The notes: generated from the sequence alone by a model not told the origin. DNA of 64,000 nt from Nocardioides glacieisoli (GCF_004137245.1 NZ_SDWS01000007.1:62001-126000), one strand, 5' to 3'. Shown: positions 18,191 through 27,324, numbered from the stretch's first letter. Made by a program: numbers and translations.

Positions 18191-19471
18191 GTGACCGAGC
18201 TGGCGTTGCACCCGATCGTGGCAGCGGCCGCCGACGTACGGTCCGCCCTCAAGGCCGTGGCGGACGTGAACCCGACCTTCATGTCCACCTCCGACAAGGC
18301 TGCCGCGCTCACGGAGCTCGGCCGCGCCGAGTCGCAGCTGGCGGAGCTGCGGCTCCGGATCCTGGCTGACGCGGGCGACCTCGCGCACGAGACCGCGGCG
18401 AAGGACGCCGCCGGGTGGCTGGCGAAGATGACGCGGACGCGTTTCGCCGATGCTCGGGCCGACCTCGCGCTTGCCTCCGCTCTCGACCGCGACCGGGCGT
18501 TCGTCGCCTCGGCGATGCGAGACGGGTCTGTGACGCTGGCGCAGGCGCACGTGATCCATCGGGCGGTCGACGCCCTGCCCGCATCCGTGGACGCCGACAC
18601 GGTGACGAGGGCCGAGGCGCACCTCGTGGCGCAGGCCGCGGAGTTCGGGCCGAAGGAGCTCGGCCGCATCGGGCGTCGCATCCTCGACGTCGTCGCGCCG
18701 GAGATCGCCGAGGCCGCGGAAGCGGCCCGGTTGGCCGAGCAGGAAGCCCGCGCCGCCCAGCGGACTCGCCTCACCATGCGCCGCCTCGGCGACGGCACCA
18801 CCCGGATCTCGGGCCGCGTCCCCGACGCCGTGGCCACCCGGTTCGCGACCTACCTCGAGGCGTTCGCCAACCCCCGCCGCGAAGGAGCGGGTGCGACGGG
18901 CGACGGTGGGGGTGACGTGGTGGTCCGGCAGGGATACCCGAAGCGGATGGGCGATGCGCTCGCCCAGTTCCTCGAGGCCGTCGACCCCCACCGCCTCCCG
19001 CTCCACGGCGGCGACGCGACGACGGTGGTCGTCACCATCCCCCTCGCGTCCCTCCTGACCGACCTCGCCGCAGCCGACCTCGTCGGCGCCGGACTCGTGC
19101 CTGGCGACGACCTCACCGGCGACCGGATCACCGCCGCCCAGGCCCGCCGGCTCGCGTGCACCGCGAAGATCCTGCCCGCCGTTCTCGACGGCCGCTCGCT
19201 GCCGATCGACCTCGGCCGCGCAAAGCGACTCTTCACGCCGGCCCAGCGCAAGGCGCTGCTTATCCGCGACCAGACCTGCCGCGCGGAGGGCTGCGACACC
19301 CCTGGCACCTGGTGCGACGCCCACCACCTCGACCCCTGGCACAACGGCGGCTCGACCGACCTCGACAACGCGGTCCTGCTCTGCAGTCACCATCACCACC
19401 GGATCCACGACACCGGTCATCGCGTCGACCGCCTCCCCAGCGGCGACCTCAGGTTCCACCGACGCTCTTAG
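18191..19471 (+). CDS. DUF222 / HNH endonuclease protein (13E12 repeat family)
   Basis: A 426-aa protein with an N-terminal DUF222 region (helical; AESQLAELRLRILADAGDLA, DGSVTLAQAHVIHRAVDALP) and a C-terminal HNH nuclease domain: CRAEGCDTPGTWCDAHHLDP, then WHNGGSTDLDNAVLLC and HHHHRIHD. This is the actinobacterial 13E12/REP13E12-type family, which occurs in many dispersed copies; function in the cell is unknown. The start was set at GTG 18191 because GAGAGGAGG lies just upstream; ATG 18074 in the same frame would add 39 atypical residues. Confidence 0.88.
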   Translation: MTELALHPIVAAAADVRSALKAVADVNPTFMSTSDKAAALTELGRAESQLAELRLRILADAGDLAHETAAKDAAGWLAKMTRTRFADARADLALASALDRDRAFVASAMRDGSVTLAQAHVIHRAVDALPASVDADTVTRAEAHLVAQAAEFGPKELGRIGRRILDVVAPEIAEAAEAARLAEQEARAAQRTRLTMRRLGDGTTRISGRVPDAVATRFATYLEAFANPRREGAGATGDGGGDVVVRQGYPKRMGDALAQFLEAVDPHRLPLHGGDATTVVVTIPLASLLTDLAAADLVGAGLVPGDDLTGDRITAAQARRLACTAKILPAVLDGRSLPIDLGRAKRLFTPAQRKALLIRDQTCRAEGCDTPGTWCDAHHLDPWHNGGSTDLDNAVLLCSHHHHRIHDTGHRVDRLPSGDLRFHRRS

Positions 19472-19592
19472 GAGCTCGCGTGCGGCGATCTCGTCGGTAC
19501 GACGCGCACCAGGGTGTCGCAACCGACGGTGGGGCCTGCAGACGATGCGCTGCAAAGTGCCGCAATTGCCCCAGCCCATCGATGGGCGTATG

Positions 19593-19615
19593 TCTCCTCG
19601 TTCTTCTCGAGGAGA
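19593..19615. terminator. Hairpin after the HNH gene
   Basis: TCTCCTCG and CGAGGAGA form an 8-bp stem with a 7-nt loop, between the convergent HNH and DUF1349 genes. A perfect palindrome, GCCCATCGATGGGC, lies just before it at 19574-19587. Confidence 0.5.
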
Positions 19616-19651
19616 GCGCTCGCGTAAGGCCCTGCGCAGTTGCCAAGGGCC

Positions 19652-20242
19652 TCAGTCGCCCGGGTGGAGCCCGGCATCCGGCGGGGTGATCCGCCACGAC
19701 GTGAAGTGAACAGTGAGTCCGGCGCGGGTCGGCGCACAGCAGAAGGGCCCCGCCGTGACGGGGCCGTCCGCGATCAGCGGCGCGACGCGGACGAGTCGCC
19801 AGGGTTCGTCGTCCACCCGCGCGCGCACGGTGAGGGCGTTGCCCGACCAGCTGCCACGGACGGTGACCAACCGCCCTGCCCAGCCCGGGACGGGGGACAG
19901 TGACCAGTCCGATGTCCCCCTGGTCACCACGGCGCCAAGGCTCTCCTCTCCGTCGCTCAGCTCGACGCCCGACTTGATCCACGACTCGTCGTCGACCTTC
20001 ACGAAGATGCCGGCCTGGTCGAACTGCTCGGCGAAGTCGAGACGGAACTGCACCTCGATCGCAGACTCGGGTTCGAAAGTGCTCAGGAGCGCGTGCTCAG
20101 TGGAGTGGATGAAGTCGTAGGACGTGATGCGCCAGGCGTCGCTGCCTTCGCGGGCAGTGACGTGGAGGCCGTCATCGGAGGTCGTGACGTCGACGGGGTC
20201 GTTCGTCCACGATCCGTCGCTCCACGGAACGGTGCGGGTCAT
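19652..20242 (-). CDS. DUF1349 concanavalin-like protein
   Basis: A 196-aa beta-rich protein of the DUF1349 family (YeaM/'regulation of enolase 1'-like lectin fold). Typical blocks are WRITSYDFIHSTEHALLSTF, QFDQAGIFVKVDDESWIKSG and GAVVTRGTSDWSL, ending AGPFCCAPTRAGLTVHF. No signal peptide, so cytoplasmic. Lies 12 nt after the glycine-rich membrane protein gene and may share its transcript. Function unknown. Confidence 0.85.
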   Translation of the reverse strand: MTRTVPWSDGSWTNDPVDVTTSDDGLHVTAREGSDAWRITSYDFIHSTEHALLSTFEPESAIEVQFRLDFAEQFDQAGIFVKVDDESWIKSGVELSDGEESLGAVVTRGTSDWSLSPVPGWAGRLVTVRGSWSGNALTVRARVDDEPWRLVRVAPLIADGPVTAGPFCCAPTRAGLTVHFTSWRITPPDAGLHPGD

Positions 20243-20254
20243 GGTCGCCGGCGT

Positions 20255-21061
20255 TCAGAAGCCGCCGAGGTCGAAGCCGCCGCCGTCGCCCCAGCCACCG
20301 CCGTCGCCGCCACCGCCGTCGTACCCACCACCGTCACCACCGTCGGACCCGCCGCCATCGCCACCGTCGCCGCCTCCGTCGCCACCACCGTCGTAGCCAC
20401 CACCGAGGTCGCCGAACATCATCCCGCCCATGAACATCCACGTCATGGGGCCGAAGGCACCGAAGTATCCGGCTGCGTAGGGCTCGTACGCGCGGCCGCC
20501 CTGGTAGTAGGGCACGCGCTGTGCGCCGACCATCACCTTGCGGATGTCCGGCTCGGCGCCGGCGTTGACGCGCTCGACGTCGAGGGCGCACGCGGGCACG
20601 TCACGCTCGATGCCGTCCGGCGGGGCGAAGAGGACGTCGGCGACCGACGGCCCGTGGCGCGGGTCGAAGAAGCACGGTGGTCGCCGGGTGGGGAGCGGTC
20701 GTCCTTCGACCCGGGCGCGCACGCACGCGACGGCGTACCTCCCGTCCTCGACGATCGAGGTGATGTGGCGGATGTCCTCCGGCTCGGTGATGGAGTCACC
20801 CGCGGTCTTGGCCGACTCGTAGGCGTCGAGGGCCCGCTGGTAGTCGGCGTTGGCTCCGGCGTCCAGGTCGTGGCCGCTCATCTCGTAGTCGAGCTCCTGC
20901 AGGTCGACGCCGAACGCGGTGATGTCCTCGAACGCGAGCTTCTTCACCGGGGCGAGCTCGTCCTCGCGCCGCTGGAGCTCGCGCTCCTTGTTCCGCCGCG
21001 TCATGACGACCGCGGCGGCGCCCACCACACCCAGGACCACCAGCAGCAGGATCAGCTCCAT
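20255..21061 (-). CDS. Membrane-anchored protein with Gly/Asp-rich tail
   Basis: A 268-aa protein with an N-terminal helix (MELILLLVVLGVVGAAAVVM), a basic RRNKERELQRRED linker, a soluble middle domain containing CVRARVEGRP and PPCFFDPRHGPS, and a C-terminal 60 residues of Gly/Asp repeats (GGGYDGGGDGGGDGGDGGG). Such tails occur in secreted or cell-wall proteins of actinobacteria. ATG 21061 follows TAGGCT by 6 nt (leaderless pattern). The low-complexity repeat makes the coding DNA look like an array of CCGCCACC; it is not a separate repeat element. Function unknown. Confidence 0.8.
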   Translation of the reverse strand: MELILLLVVLGVVGAAAVVMTRRNKERELQRREDELAPVKKLAFEDITAFGVDLQELDYEMSGHDLDAGANADYQRALDAYESAKTAGDSITEPEDIRHITSIVEDGRYAVACVRARVEGRPLPTRRPPCFFDPRHGPSVADVLFAPPDGIERDVPACALDVERVNAGAEPDIRKVMVGAQRVPYYQGGRAYEPYAAGYFGAFGPMTWMFMGGMMFGDLGGGYDGGGDGGGDGGDGGGSDGGDGGGYDGGGGDGGGWGDGGGFDLGGF

Positions 21062-21094
21062 GCCACGAGCCTAGGTCGGCGGACGAAGCCGGTG

Positions 21095-22063
21095 CTACGT
21101 CTCGTCGTTGGCGCAGCGGAAGCCGATGTTGCCCGACGAGGACTCCGCCGTGTTCGACGAGCGCGCTGCGACCCGGTAGCGGTTGCAGTAGCTGTCGTGG
21201 CAGAGGTACGACCCGCCGCGCATCACCCGGCTGACCTGCGCGTCGTCCACGTCCGTCGGCTCCACGGCGACCGGGTCGACGACGGGGGCCTCGCCCGCGC
21301 GCTCGGCGTACTCGGTCGCGCGGAAGGCGTCCTGGCACCACTCCCAGACGTTGCCGACCGTGTTGGACAGGCCGTGACCGTTGGGCTGGAACGCCGTCAC
21401 CGGCGCGGTCGTGAGGTAGCCGTCCTCGAGCGTGTTGCGGCGTGGGAACTCGCCCTGCCAGATGTTGCAGCGCCAGCGTCCCCCGCTGCCGAGCTCGTCG
21501 CCCCAGGGGTAGCGGGCGCGATCGAGGCCGCCTCGGGCCGCGTGCTCCCACTCCGCCTCCGTCGGCAGTCGCTTGCCCGCCCAGCGGCAGTAGGCCTGCG
21601 CGTCGCGCCACGAGACGTGCACGACCGGATGGTTCTGCAGGTCGGCGATGTCCGAGCGGGGCCCGGCGGGGTGCCGCCAGTCCGCACCGCGTACGGCCAG
21701 CCACCACGGCACGCCGGCGGCGCCCTGGAGGATGTCGGCCGGCGCTGCGTCGACCGCGAGGTGGAAGACCGCGGACACACCGTCGCGCTCGGCGTCGGTG
21801 ATGTACGTCGTCGCCTTCACGAAGGCGGCGAACTGCGCGTTGGTCACGGCCTTGGCGTCGATGAGGTGGGCCGACAGCCGCACCTCGTGCACCGGCCGCT
21901 CGCCGTCCGCGGCGTAGCCGTCCCCGTGGCTGTCGCCCATCCAGAACGTGCCAGGAGGGATGCGCACCTGGCCTCGCGTGCTCCGTTCTCCGCGCGGGAC
22001 GGCGGGGGTGCCGCTCGACTCAGCGGTCCGCTCGGCGGTGGGAGCGCAGCAGGTGCCTGTCAT
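21095..22063 (-). CDS. Formylglycine-generating enzyme (SUMF1/FGE)
   Basis: A 322-aa aerobic FGE that oxidises the cysteine of sulfatase C-x-P-x-R motifs to formylglycine. Family blocks are PPGTFWMGDSHGDGY, the heart of the fold WRDAQAYCRWAGKRLPTEAEW, GNVWEWCQD, and the copper-site/catalytic Cys288 and Cys293 in SYLCHDSYCNRYRVAAR. It is divergent from a sulfatase carrying exactly that motif, so the two form an enzyme/substrate pair. ATG 22063 follows TAGTTT by 6 nt. Confidence 0.94.
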   Translation of the reverse strand: MTGTCCAPTAERTAESSGTPAVPRGERSTRGQVRIPPGTFWMGDSHGDGYAADGERPVHEVRLSAHLIDAKAVTNAQFAAFVKATTYITDAERDGVSAVFHLAVDAAPADILQGAAGVPWWLAVRGADWRHPAGPRSDIADLQNHPVVHVSWRDAQAYCRWAGKRLPTEAEWEHAARGGLDRARYPWGDELGSGGRWRCNIWQGEFPRRNTLEDGYLTTAPVTAFQPNGHGLSNTVGNVWEWCQDAFRATEYAERAGEAPVVDPVAVEPTDVDDAQVSRVMRGGSYLCHDSYCNRYRVAARSSNTAESSSGNIGFRCANDET

Positions 22064-22152
22064 GTCTCGAAACTACCTGACTACAGTAAGTGGACCAAAG
22101 AACTACAGATAGTCTCTTCTCTGACATCCACCCCTGCAGAAGGAAGCCCTCG

Positions 22153-23880
22153 ATGCCCTCTCGGAAGTTGATCACCGCGATCGCCACGCCGGCCGTGCTC
22201 ACTCTGGCCAGTGTCGCGCCCGCCCTCAGCACCACCCCGGTGAGCACCGCCAGTGCTGCCGCGGCGCCTGCCCAGGCACCCCGCCCCAACCTCGTCTTCA
22301 TCATGGCCGACGACCTCGGGTGGGCCGACCTGAGCACCGGTCTCACCAACGGTGGCTACGGCAACGACTACAACGAGACGCCGCGGATCGACCAGCTCGC
22401 CGAGGAGGGCCAGGTCTTCACCGAGGCCTACGCCTCCGTCCAGTGCAGCCCGACGCGCACCGCGTTGCACACCGGGCAGTACGCCACCCGTCCGACCAAC
22501 AACGTCTACGCCGTCGGTGCCGTCACCGGCCCGGCGAGCGCTCCGCTGCGCGGCGTCACCCAGGGGCGCCTGGGCGAGGACGGCCGGACGGCGGTGCCGG
22601 TGGGGTACCAGACGCTGGGGGAGACCCTGCAGAAGGCCGGCTACGCGACCGGCTACTCCGGCAAGTTCCACGTCGCCGGCTCGGCGGAGGAGATCGTGAC
22701 CGGCCACGGCTTCGACGAGAACTGGGGCGGCAGCCAGAACTCGCACGCCACCTACTACTTCGCGACCAACGACCAGTTCAACGACTCGGTCTCCCCGTCG
22801 CTGGACCAGTTCGCAGGTGACTACACCCAGGCCTACGTCGACGAGAACATCGCGCCCTACAGCGTGGGCGTCAGCGAGGCGCAGCTCGACGCCCTGGTCG
22901 GCACCGACAAGCACGTGACCGACGCGCAGACCGACGCAGCGCTCGACTTCATGGATCGCAGCAAGGACGAGCCGTTCCTCGCGTGGGTGAGCGAGTTCGC
23001 CCCGCACTTCCCGGTCAACAACGCCCAGGCGAGGTCCGACCTGCTCGCGAAGTACCAGGCCAAGACCGCCGGGCAGTCCCCGGCCAAGCCGTCGTACGGC
23101 GCCCTCACCGAGGGTGTCGACCAGTCGGTCGCCCGCATCGTCGACTACCTCGAGGAGACCCCGGACCCGCGCAACGGCGGCAAGCCGCTCGCCGACAACA
23201 CGGTGGTCATCTTCACCTCCGACAACGGCGGTGAGGAGGACCCGGTCAACTCGGGTGCGGACAACGGGCCGCTGCGCGAGGACAAGGGCCAGATGTACGA
23301 GGGCGGCATCCGCGTGCCGTGGATCGTGTGGAGCAAGAACGCCGACCTCGTCCGCGGTGGCGGTCGGAGCAACGAGACGATCATCAACAGCACCGACCTC
23401 TACACGACGCTCGCGTCCTACGCGCAGGCCGCGCTGCCGGCCGGTGTACCGATGGACGGCATCGACCTGACGCCCGCCTTCGGCAAGGGCACGAAGATCA
23501 ACCGCACGCACTTCCACCACCTTCCCGGCTACGTCGGCGTGCAGCGCCCGTCCTCGCTGGTCCGCGACGGCAGGTGGAAGCTCTACTACCAGTACACCGA
23601 CGGCTCTTTCGCGCTCTACGACCTCAGCAAGGACCTCGGCGAGACGACCGACCTCGCGGCGCAGAAGCCGGGTCTGGTGCACCAGCTCGGTGAGCAGCTC
23701 ATCACGTGGCTCGACGAGACCGACGCGCCGCTCGCCACGCTCCGCGCCGGCCAGCCGACTCGGGTGATCGAGGGATTCACCGGCACGACGTACGCCGATG
23801 GCGAGGTGACCCGCCACCGCGGCGACACCCTCACGATCGCGGCCGGCGACCCCGTGCCGTTCGTGCTGCCGAAGCCGTAG
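22153..23880 (+). CDS. Secreted type I sulfatase (arylsulfatase family)
   Basis: A 575-aa sulfatase with a signal peptide (LITAIATPAVLTLASVAPAL), metal-site IMADDLGWAD, and the formylglycine motif CSPTR with Cys98. Further alkaline-phosphatase-superfamily blocks are SGKFHVAG, IFTSDNGGEED and the late WKLYYQYTDGSFALYDL. The Cys-type motif needs maturation by the adjacent FGE. The natural sulfate ester is unknown. The 89-bp gap to FGE contains three ACTAC repeats and both promoters. I chose ATG 22153; an upstream ATG at 22090 gives a poor N-terminus. Confidence 0.92.
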   Translation: MPSRKLITAIATPAVLTLASVAPALSTTPVSTASAAAAPAQAPRPNLVFIMADDLGWADLSTGLTNGGYGNDYNETPRIDQLAEEGQVFTEAYASVQCSPTRTALHTGQYATRPTNNVYAVGAVTGPASAPLRGVTQGRLGEDGRTAVPVGYQTLGETLQKAGYATGYSGKFHVAGSAEEIVTGHGFDENWGGSQNSHATYYFATNDQFNDSVSPSLDQFAGDYTQAYVDENIAPYSVGVSEAQLDALVGTDKHVTDAQTDAALDFMDRSKDEPFLAWVSEFAPHFPVNNAQARSDLLAKYQAKTAGQSPAKPSYGALTEGVDQSVARIVDYLEETPDPRNGGKPLADNTVVIFTSDNGGEEDPVNSGADNGPLREDKGQMYEGGIRVPWIVWSKNADLVRGGGRSNETIINSTDLYTTLASYAQAALPAGVPMDGIDLTPAFGKGTKINRTHFHHLPGYVGVQRPSSLVRDGRWKLYYQYTDGSFALYDLSKDLGETTDLAAQKPGLVHQLGEQLITWLDETDAPLATLRAGQPTRVIEGFTGTTYADGEVTRHRGDTLTIAAGDPVPFVLPKP

Positions 23881-23935
23881 CCGGCCGCGGAGTGGATCTC
23901 GGGCCCGGGCGCGATGCGTCCGGGCCCGAGGTGCC

Positions 23936-24394
23936 TCACCGCAGCCGCATCCGGTGCTCTCCCTCGTCCTCGCCGACGTAGGCGAACCCGCAGCGCTCCC
24001 AGAAGGCCCGCGCCCGCGGGTTGTCCTTCTCCACGCCGAGCTCGACGGGGAGCCCGTCGGCACGAGCCTGTGCGAGGACGCCGTCGACGACCGTGCGTCC
24101 GACCCCGCGGGACTGGTGGTCGGGCAGCAGCTGCAGCCCGGCGATCTCGACGAGACCACCACGGCGTACGACGCGCAGCCGGCCCGCGGGCTCACCGTCG
24201 ACCTCCACCACCGAGATCGACGAACCGGAACCGTCCCCGTCGACCTGCTCGGCGGTCCACGCGCCGAAGCCCGCGCGGTAGTCGACCTCGTCGAAGTCGT
24301 CGGGCAGCCGCCCCTGGTGCAGCGTCGCCTCGATGACCACCGTCGTCAGGAAGTCGACGTCGGCCCGGGTGGCGGGGCGGACGGTCACCTCCAC
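23936..24394 (-). CDS. GNAT-family N-acetyltransferase
   Basis: A 152-aa acetyltransferase: RPATRADVDF at the start, LQLLPDHQSRGVGRTVVDGV as the acetyl-CoA loop (motif A, QSRGVG), and NPRARAFWERCGFAYVGE as motif B. The substrate cannot be told. It follows the HIT-like gene by 4 nt, so they form an operon; GTG 24394 avoids overlap, GTG 24388 is the alternative. Confidence 0.87.
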   Translation of the reverse strand: MEVTVRPATRADVDFLTTVVIEATLHQGRLPDDFDEVDYRAGFGAWTAEQVDGDGSGSSISVVEVDGEPAGRLRVVRRGGLVEIAGLQLLPDHQSRGVGRTVVDGVLAQARADGLPVELGVEKDNPRARAFWERCGFAYVGEDEGEHRMRLR

Positions 24395-24398
24395 GCGG

Positions 24399-25034
24399 TC
24401 AGGCTTCCCACGCCGGGCCGGACCCGCCGAGGCGTTCGACCAGGAGGCGCCCGACGTGCGCGGCGTTCGCACGGCGTACGTCGTCGGGGATGTCGGGGAG
24501 GTTCTCCTCCCAGTCCAGGACGCATGAGCCGCGCAGCTGGCCCATCCGGGCCGGGCGACCGAAGAAGAACGGGTGCAGGTGCGCACCACCGTCGCCGTAG
24601 CGACCGACGTGGCAGCGTCCGACGCTCGGCAGCGACTCGACGGCCGCGGTGACCGCGACCATCAGCCGGCCCATCTCCGAGGCGAGGTCGTCGGGGAGGT
24701 CGGCCAGGTCGTGGTGGGCGCGCGGCTTGAGGATGAGGGTGACCGGGAGCTTCATCCCGGCGTCGAGCAGCTGCCACCGCTCGTTGCTCCACGCGACCCG
24801 GGCCTCCTGCTCGGCCGAGGCGGGCTGGGCGCACAGGCAGTCGGCGGGGTCCTCGCCGCGGCGGGCGGGCTCCTCGTCCAGCAACGGCTCGAGCGGCTTG
24901 ACCCGCAGACCGTCGAGCTCGAACGGGAAGATGTCCCAGCCCGGCATCAGCTCGATCGCGACGGGCAGCCGACCCTCGTCGTCGGTCGCCGCGGCGACCC
25001 GGGCGTGGAACTCTTCGGCGGTCTCGAGACTCAT
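24399..25034 (-). CDS. HIT-like domain protein
   Basis: A 211-aa protein with a histidine-triad-like active region, GAHLHPFFFGRP (His-x-His), within CHVGRYGDGG, and an upstream LPVTLILKPRAHHDLADLP that fits the HIT/GalT fold. Members bind or hydrolyse nucleotides, but this one lacks the full HxHxHxx triad. AAGACT lies 6 nt before ATG 25034. Probably an operon with the GNAT gene downstream. Confidence 0.7.
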   Translation of the reverse strand: MSLETAEEFHARVAAATDDEGRLPVAIELMPGWDIFPFELDGLRVKPLEPLLDEEPARRGEDPADCLCAQPASAEQEARVAWSNERWQLLDAGMKLPVTLILKPRAHHDLADLPDDLASEMGRLMVAVTAAVESLPSVGRCHVGRYGDGGAHLHPFFFGRPARMGQLRGSCVLDWEENLPDIPDDVRRANAAHVGRLLVERLGGSGPAWEA

Positions 25035-25046
25035 GGTGCGAGTCTT

Positions 25047-26558
25047 TCACCAGGGGGAGGGCTGGTAGTCCTTCACGAAGCAGCCGAAGAGGTCGGTGCC
25101 GGCCTCGCCGAGCACGATCGGGTCGTAGACCCGCCCAGCGCCGTCGACCAGGTCGAGGGGCGCGTGCCAGCCCTCGGCGGCGATGCGGAGCTTCTCGTGG
25201 TGCGGGCGCTCGTCGGTGATCCAGCCGGTGTCGACGGCCGTCATCAGGATCCGGTCGGTCTCGAACATCTCGCCCGACGACGTACGGGTCATCATGTTGA
25301 GCGCGGCCTTGGCCATGTTGGTGTGCGGGTGGCCGGGCCCCTTGTAGCGCCGCGAGAACTGGCCCTCCATCGCGGAGACGTTGACGACGTACGCCCTGCC
25401 GGAGGCGGCGTTCGCGGCGGCCGCAGCGAGGGCGGGCCGGAGCCGGGAGACCAGCAGGAACGGGGCGATCGAGTTGCAGAGCTGCACCTCGAGGAGCTCG
25501 AGCGGGTCGACCTCGCCGACGGTCTGGGTCCACGAGTTGTTGACCTGCATGTCCGGCAGCAGTCCGCCGGCGTCGACGGCGGTCCCGGCGAGGTGCGCGT
25601 CGAGCGAGGCGTGGCCGGCCTTGAGCGCGAGCGCCGTCAGCGTCGCCGCGTTGTGGGCTGCCAGGGCGTGGTCGTCGCTCTCGCCGAGGTGGTGGGCGAC
25701 GGCGGTGTCCGTGAGCGCTCCGGCGATCGCGGCGGGGTGCGCCTCGGAGATGTGGTCGAAGGTGACCAGCTCGGGCAGGTCGATCCCCGACGGCAGCGGC
25801 AACGACTCGGCCTCGACCAGCGGGGCGTAGGCGCCGGGCGTACGTCGTACGGTCTGGCACGCGTTGTTGATCAGGATGTCGAGCCGACCGGCCGCCGAGA
25901 CGTCGTCGGCCAGCGAGATCACCTGGGTCGGGTCGCGCAGGTCGATCCCGACCACCTTGAGCCGGTCGATCCAGTCGGCGGCGTCGGGCAGCGAGGAGAA
26001 GCGGCGCACGGCGTCCTTGGGGAAGCGCGTGGTGATCGTGGTGTGCGCGCCGTCGCGGAGGAGGCGCAGCGCGATGTACATCCCGATCTTGGCGCGACCC
26101 CCGGTGAGCAGCGCGCGCTTGCCGGTGAGGTCGGTGCGCTGGTCGCGCTTGGCGTGGCTCGTGGCCGCGCACGCCGGGCAGAGCCAGTGGTAGAACGCGT
26201 CGACGAGGGTGAAGTCCTGCTTGCAGATGTAGCAGCCGCGCGCGACGGCGAGCTCGCCGGCGAAGGCGCCGACCGTCGTCGACACGAGCGGGATGCCGGC
26301 GGTCTCGTCGTCGATCCGCATCGGCGAACCGGTCGCCGTGCGCTCGATGATCGCGCGGTCGTGGGCGAGCTCCGCGGCCCGCTTGTTCAGCTTCCGCTCG
26401 GACTTGATCGCCTTGTACATGTGCGACGCGGCCCGCTTCACCGTGACGTGGTCGGGGTGGTCGCCGGGCAGCTGGTGGAGCGTCGCCAGCACCCGCAGGG
26501 TCGCCTCGAGGTCGGCGGGGTCGATGCCGGGGCCGTGCTGGGGGTGCTGCTCACTCAC
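25047..26558 (-). CDS. Atypical SDR-fold oxidoreductase with zinc ribbon
   Basis: A 503-aa protein. The N-terminal 145 residues hold a helical part and a zinc ribbon (GCYICKQDF and WLCPACAA). The rest is a short-chain-dehydrogenase Rossmann fold: ALLTGGRAKIGMYIALRL for NAD(P) binding and DILINNACQ. The usual YxxxK active site is changed: HTNMAKAALN keeps the Lys but has Thr instead of Tyr four residues before. It may bind but not reduce a substrate, or use a different mechanism. GTG 26558 follows TACGCT by 6 nt. Confidence 0.8.
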   Translation of the reverse strand: MSEQHPQHGPGIDPADLEATLRVLATLHQLPGDHPDHVTVKRAASHMYKAIKSERKLNKRAAELAHDRAIIERTATGSPMRIDDETAGIPLVSTTVGAFAGELAVARGCYICKQDFTLVDAFYHWLCPACAATSHAKRDQRTDLTGKRALLTGGRAKIGMYIALRLLRDGAHTTITTRFPKDAVRRFSSLPDAADWIDRLKVVGIDLRDPTQVISLADDVSAAGRLDILINNACQTVRRTPGAYAPLVEAESLPLPSGIDLPELVTFDHISEAHPAAIAGALTDTAVAHHLGESDDHALAAHNAATLTALALKAGHASLDAHLAGTAVDAGGLLPDMQVNNSWTQTVGEVDPLELLEVQLCNSIAPFLLVSRLRPALAAAAANAASGRAYVVNVSAMEGQFSRRYKGPGHPHTNMAKAALNMMTRTSSGEMFETDRILMTAVDTGWITDERPHHEKLRIAAEGWHAPLDLVDGAGRVYDPIVLGEAGTDLFGCFVKDYQPSPW

Positions 26559-26643
26559 CGGGGAAGCGTACGGGCCCGGCCGCGGTCACCGGATATCCGG
26601 AGACCGCCACGCTTGTCGGCCCAGATCTCGACTACTAACCATG

Positions 26644-26669
26644 GGAGTCACCGGACAAGCGGTGACTCC
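26644..26669 (-). terminator. Terminator hairpin of the LuxR-type regulator
   Basis: GGAGTCACC and GGTGACTCC form a perfect 9-bp stem with an 8-nt loop. It starts 7 nt after the regulator stop codon on the minus strand. Confidence 0.7.
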
Positions 26670-26676
26670 AGAGCAG

Positions 26677-27324
26677 TCACTTGCGCGCAGGCGAGCCGTT
26701 GATCCGCACGCGGTCCGCGCGCATGCCGTGCTCGACGCCCCAGAGCACCGCCTTGGAGCGGGAGTCGACGTCGATCTTGCGGTAGGCCGAGCGGATGTAG
26801 GACTTGATCGAGTTCAGCGACAGCAGGGTGCGCTCGGCGATCCCCTGGTTGCTGAGGCCCATCGTGATGAGCGAGAGCACCTCGGCCTCGCGGGCGGTCA
26901 GGCCCTCCTCGCGCCCGGGCCAGTCGCCACCGACCAGCGAGGACCGTCCGCGCGACGGCGAGACCACGACCTGGCCGGCCGAGATGGCGTGCAGCGCGTC
27001 GACCAGCCGGGAGGCCGGCAGGCTCTTGGAGAGGTAGCCGCGGACACCGGTGTTGAGGGTGTCGCGGGTCAGCCACGGCTGGAAGTTCCAGGTGTAGACG
27101 GCGACGCTGCGCACCTGGGGGCTCTCGACCAGGCGCTGCACGGCGGGACCGTTGCCCTGGCCCATCCCGAACGTGTCGTAGAGCGCGACGTCGACCGGCT
27201 GCGCGACGGGCTTTCCGGCCACGAGCTCGACCACCTCGACGCGGTTGCCGTAGTTGCGCATCATCGCGTCGAGCCCGCGGACGACGACCTCGTCGTCGTT
27301 GACCAGGGCCACACGAATCACCAT
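26677..27324 (-). CDS. LuxR-type response-regulator paralogue
   Basis: A 215-aa protein with a receiver-like domain and LuxR helix-turn-helix (LTAREAEVLSLITMGLSNQGIA; NSIKSYIRSAYRKIDVDSRS). Unlike its paralogue at 10625-11242 it retains an aspartate at the phosphoacceptor position (D50 in VALYDTFG) and a partial acidic pair (ALVNDDE), but the residues after it are not the usual receiver consensus. No histidine kinase is adjacent. It is divergent from the ABC exporter operon, which it probably controls. ATG 27324 lies 6 nt after TACGTT, inside a palindrome. Confidence 0.85.
   Translation of the reverse strand: MVIRVALVNDDEVVVRGLDAMMRNYGNRVEVVELVAGKPVAQPVDVALYDTFGMGQGNGPAVQRLVESPQVRSVAVYTWNFQPWLTRDTLNTGVRGYLSKSLPASRLVDALHAISAGQVVVSPSRGRSSLVGGDWPGREEGLTAREAEVLSLITMGLSNQGIAERTLLSLNSIKSYIRSAYRKIDVDSRSKAVLWGVEHGMRADRVRINGSPARK

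Noticed and set aside
20270..20410. Apparent array of short CCGCCACC repeats
   Set aside because: It is the coding sequence of the Gly/Asp-rich tail of the protein at 20255-21061, not a CRISPR or satellite.
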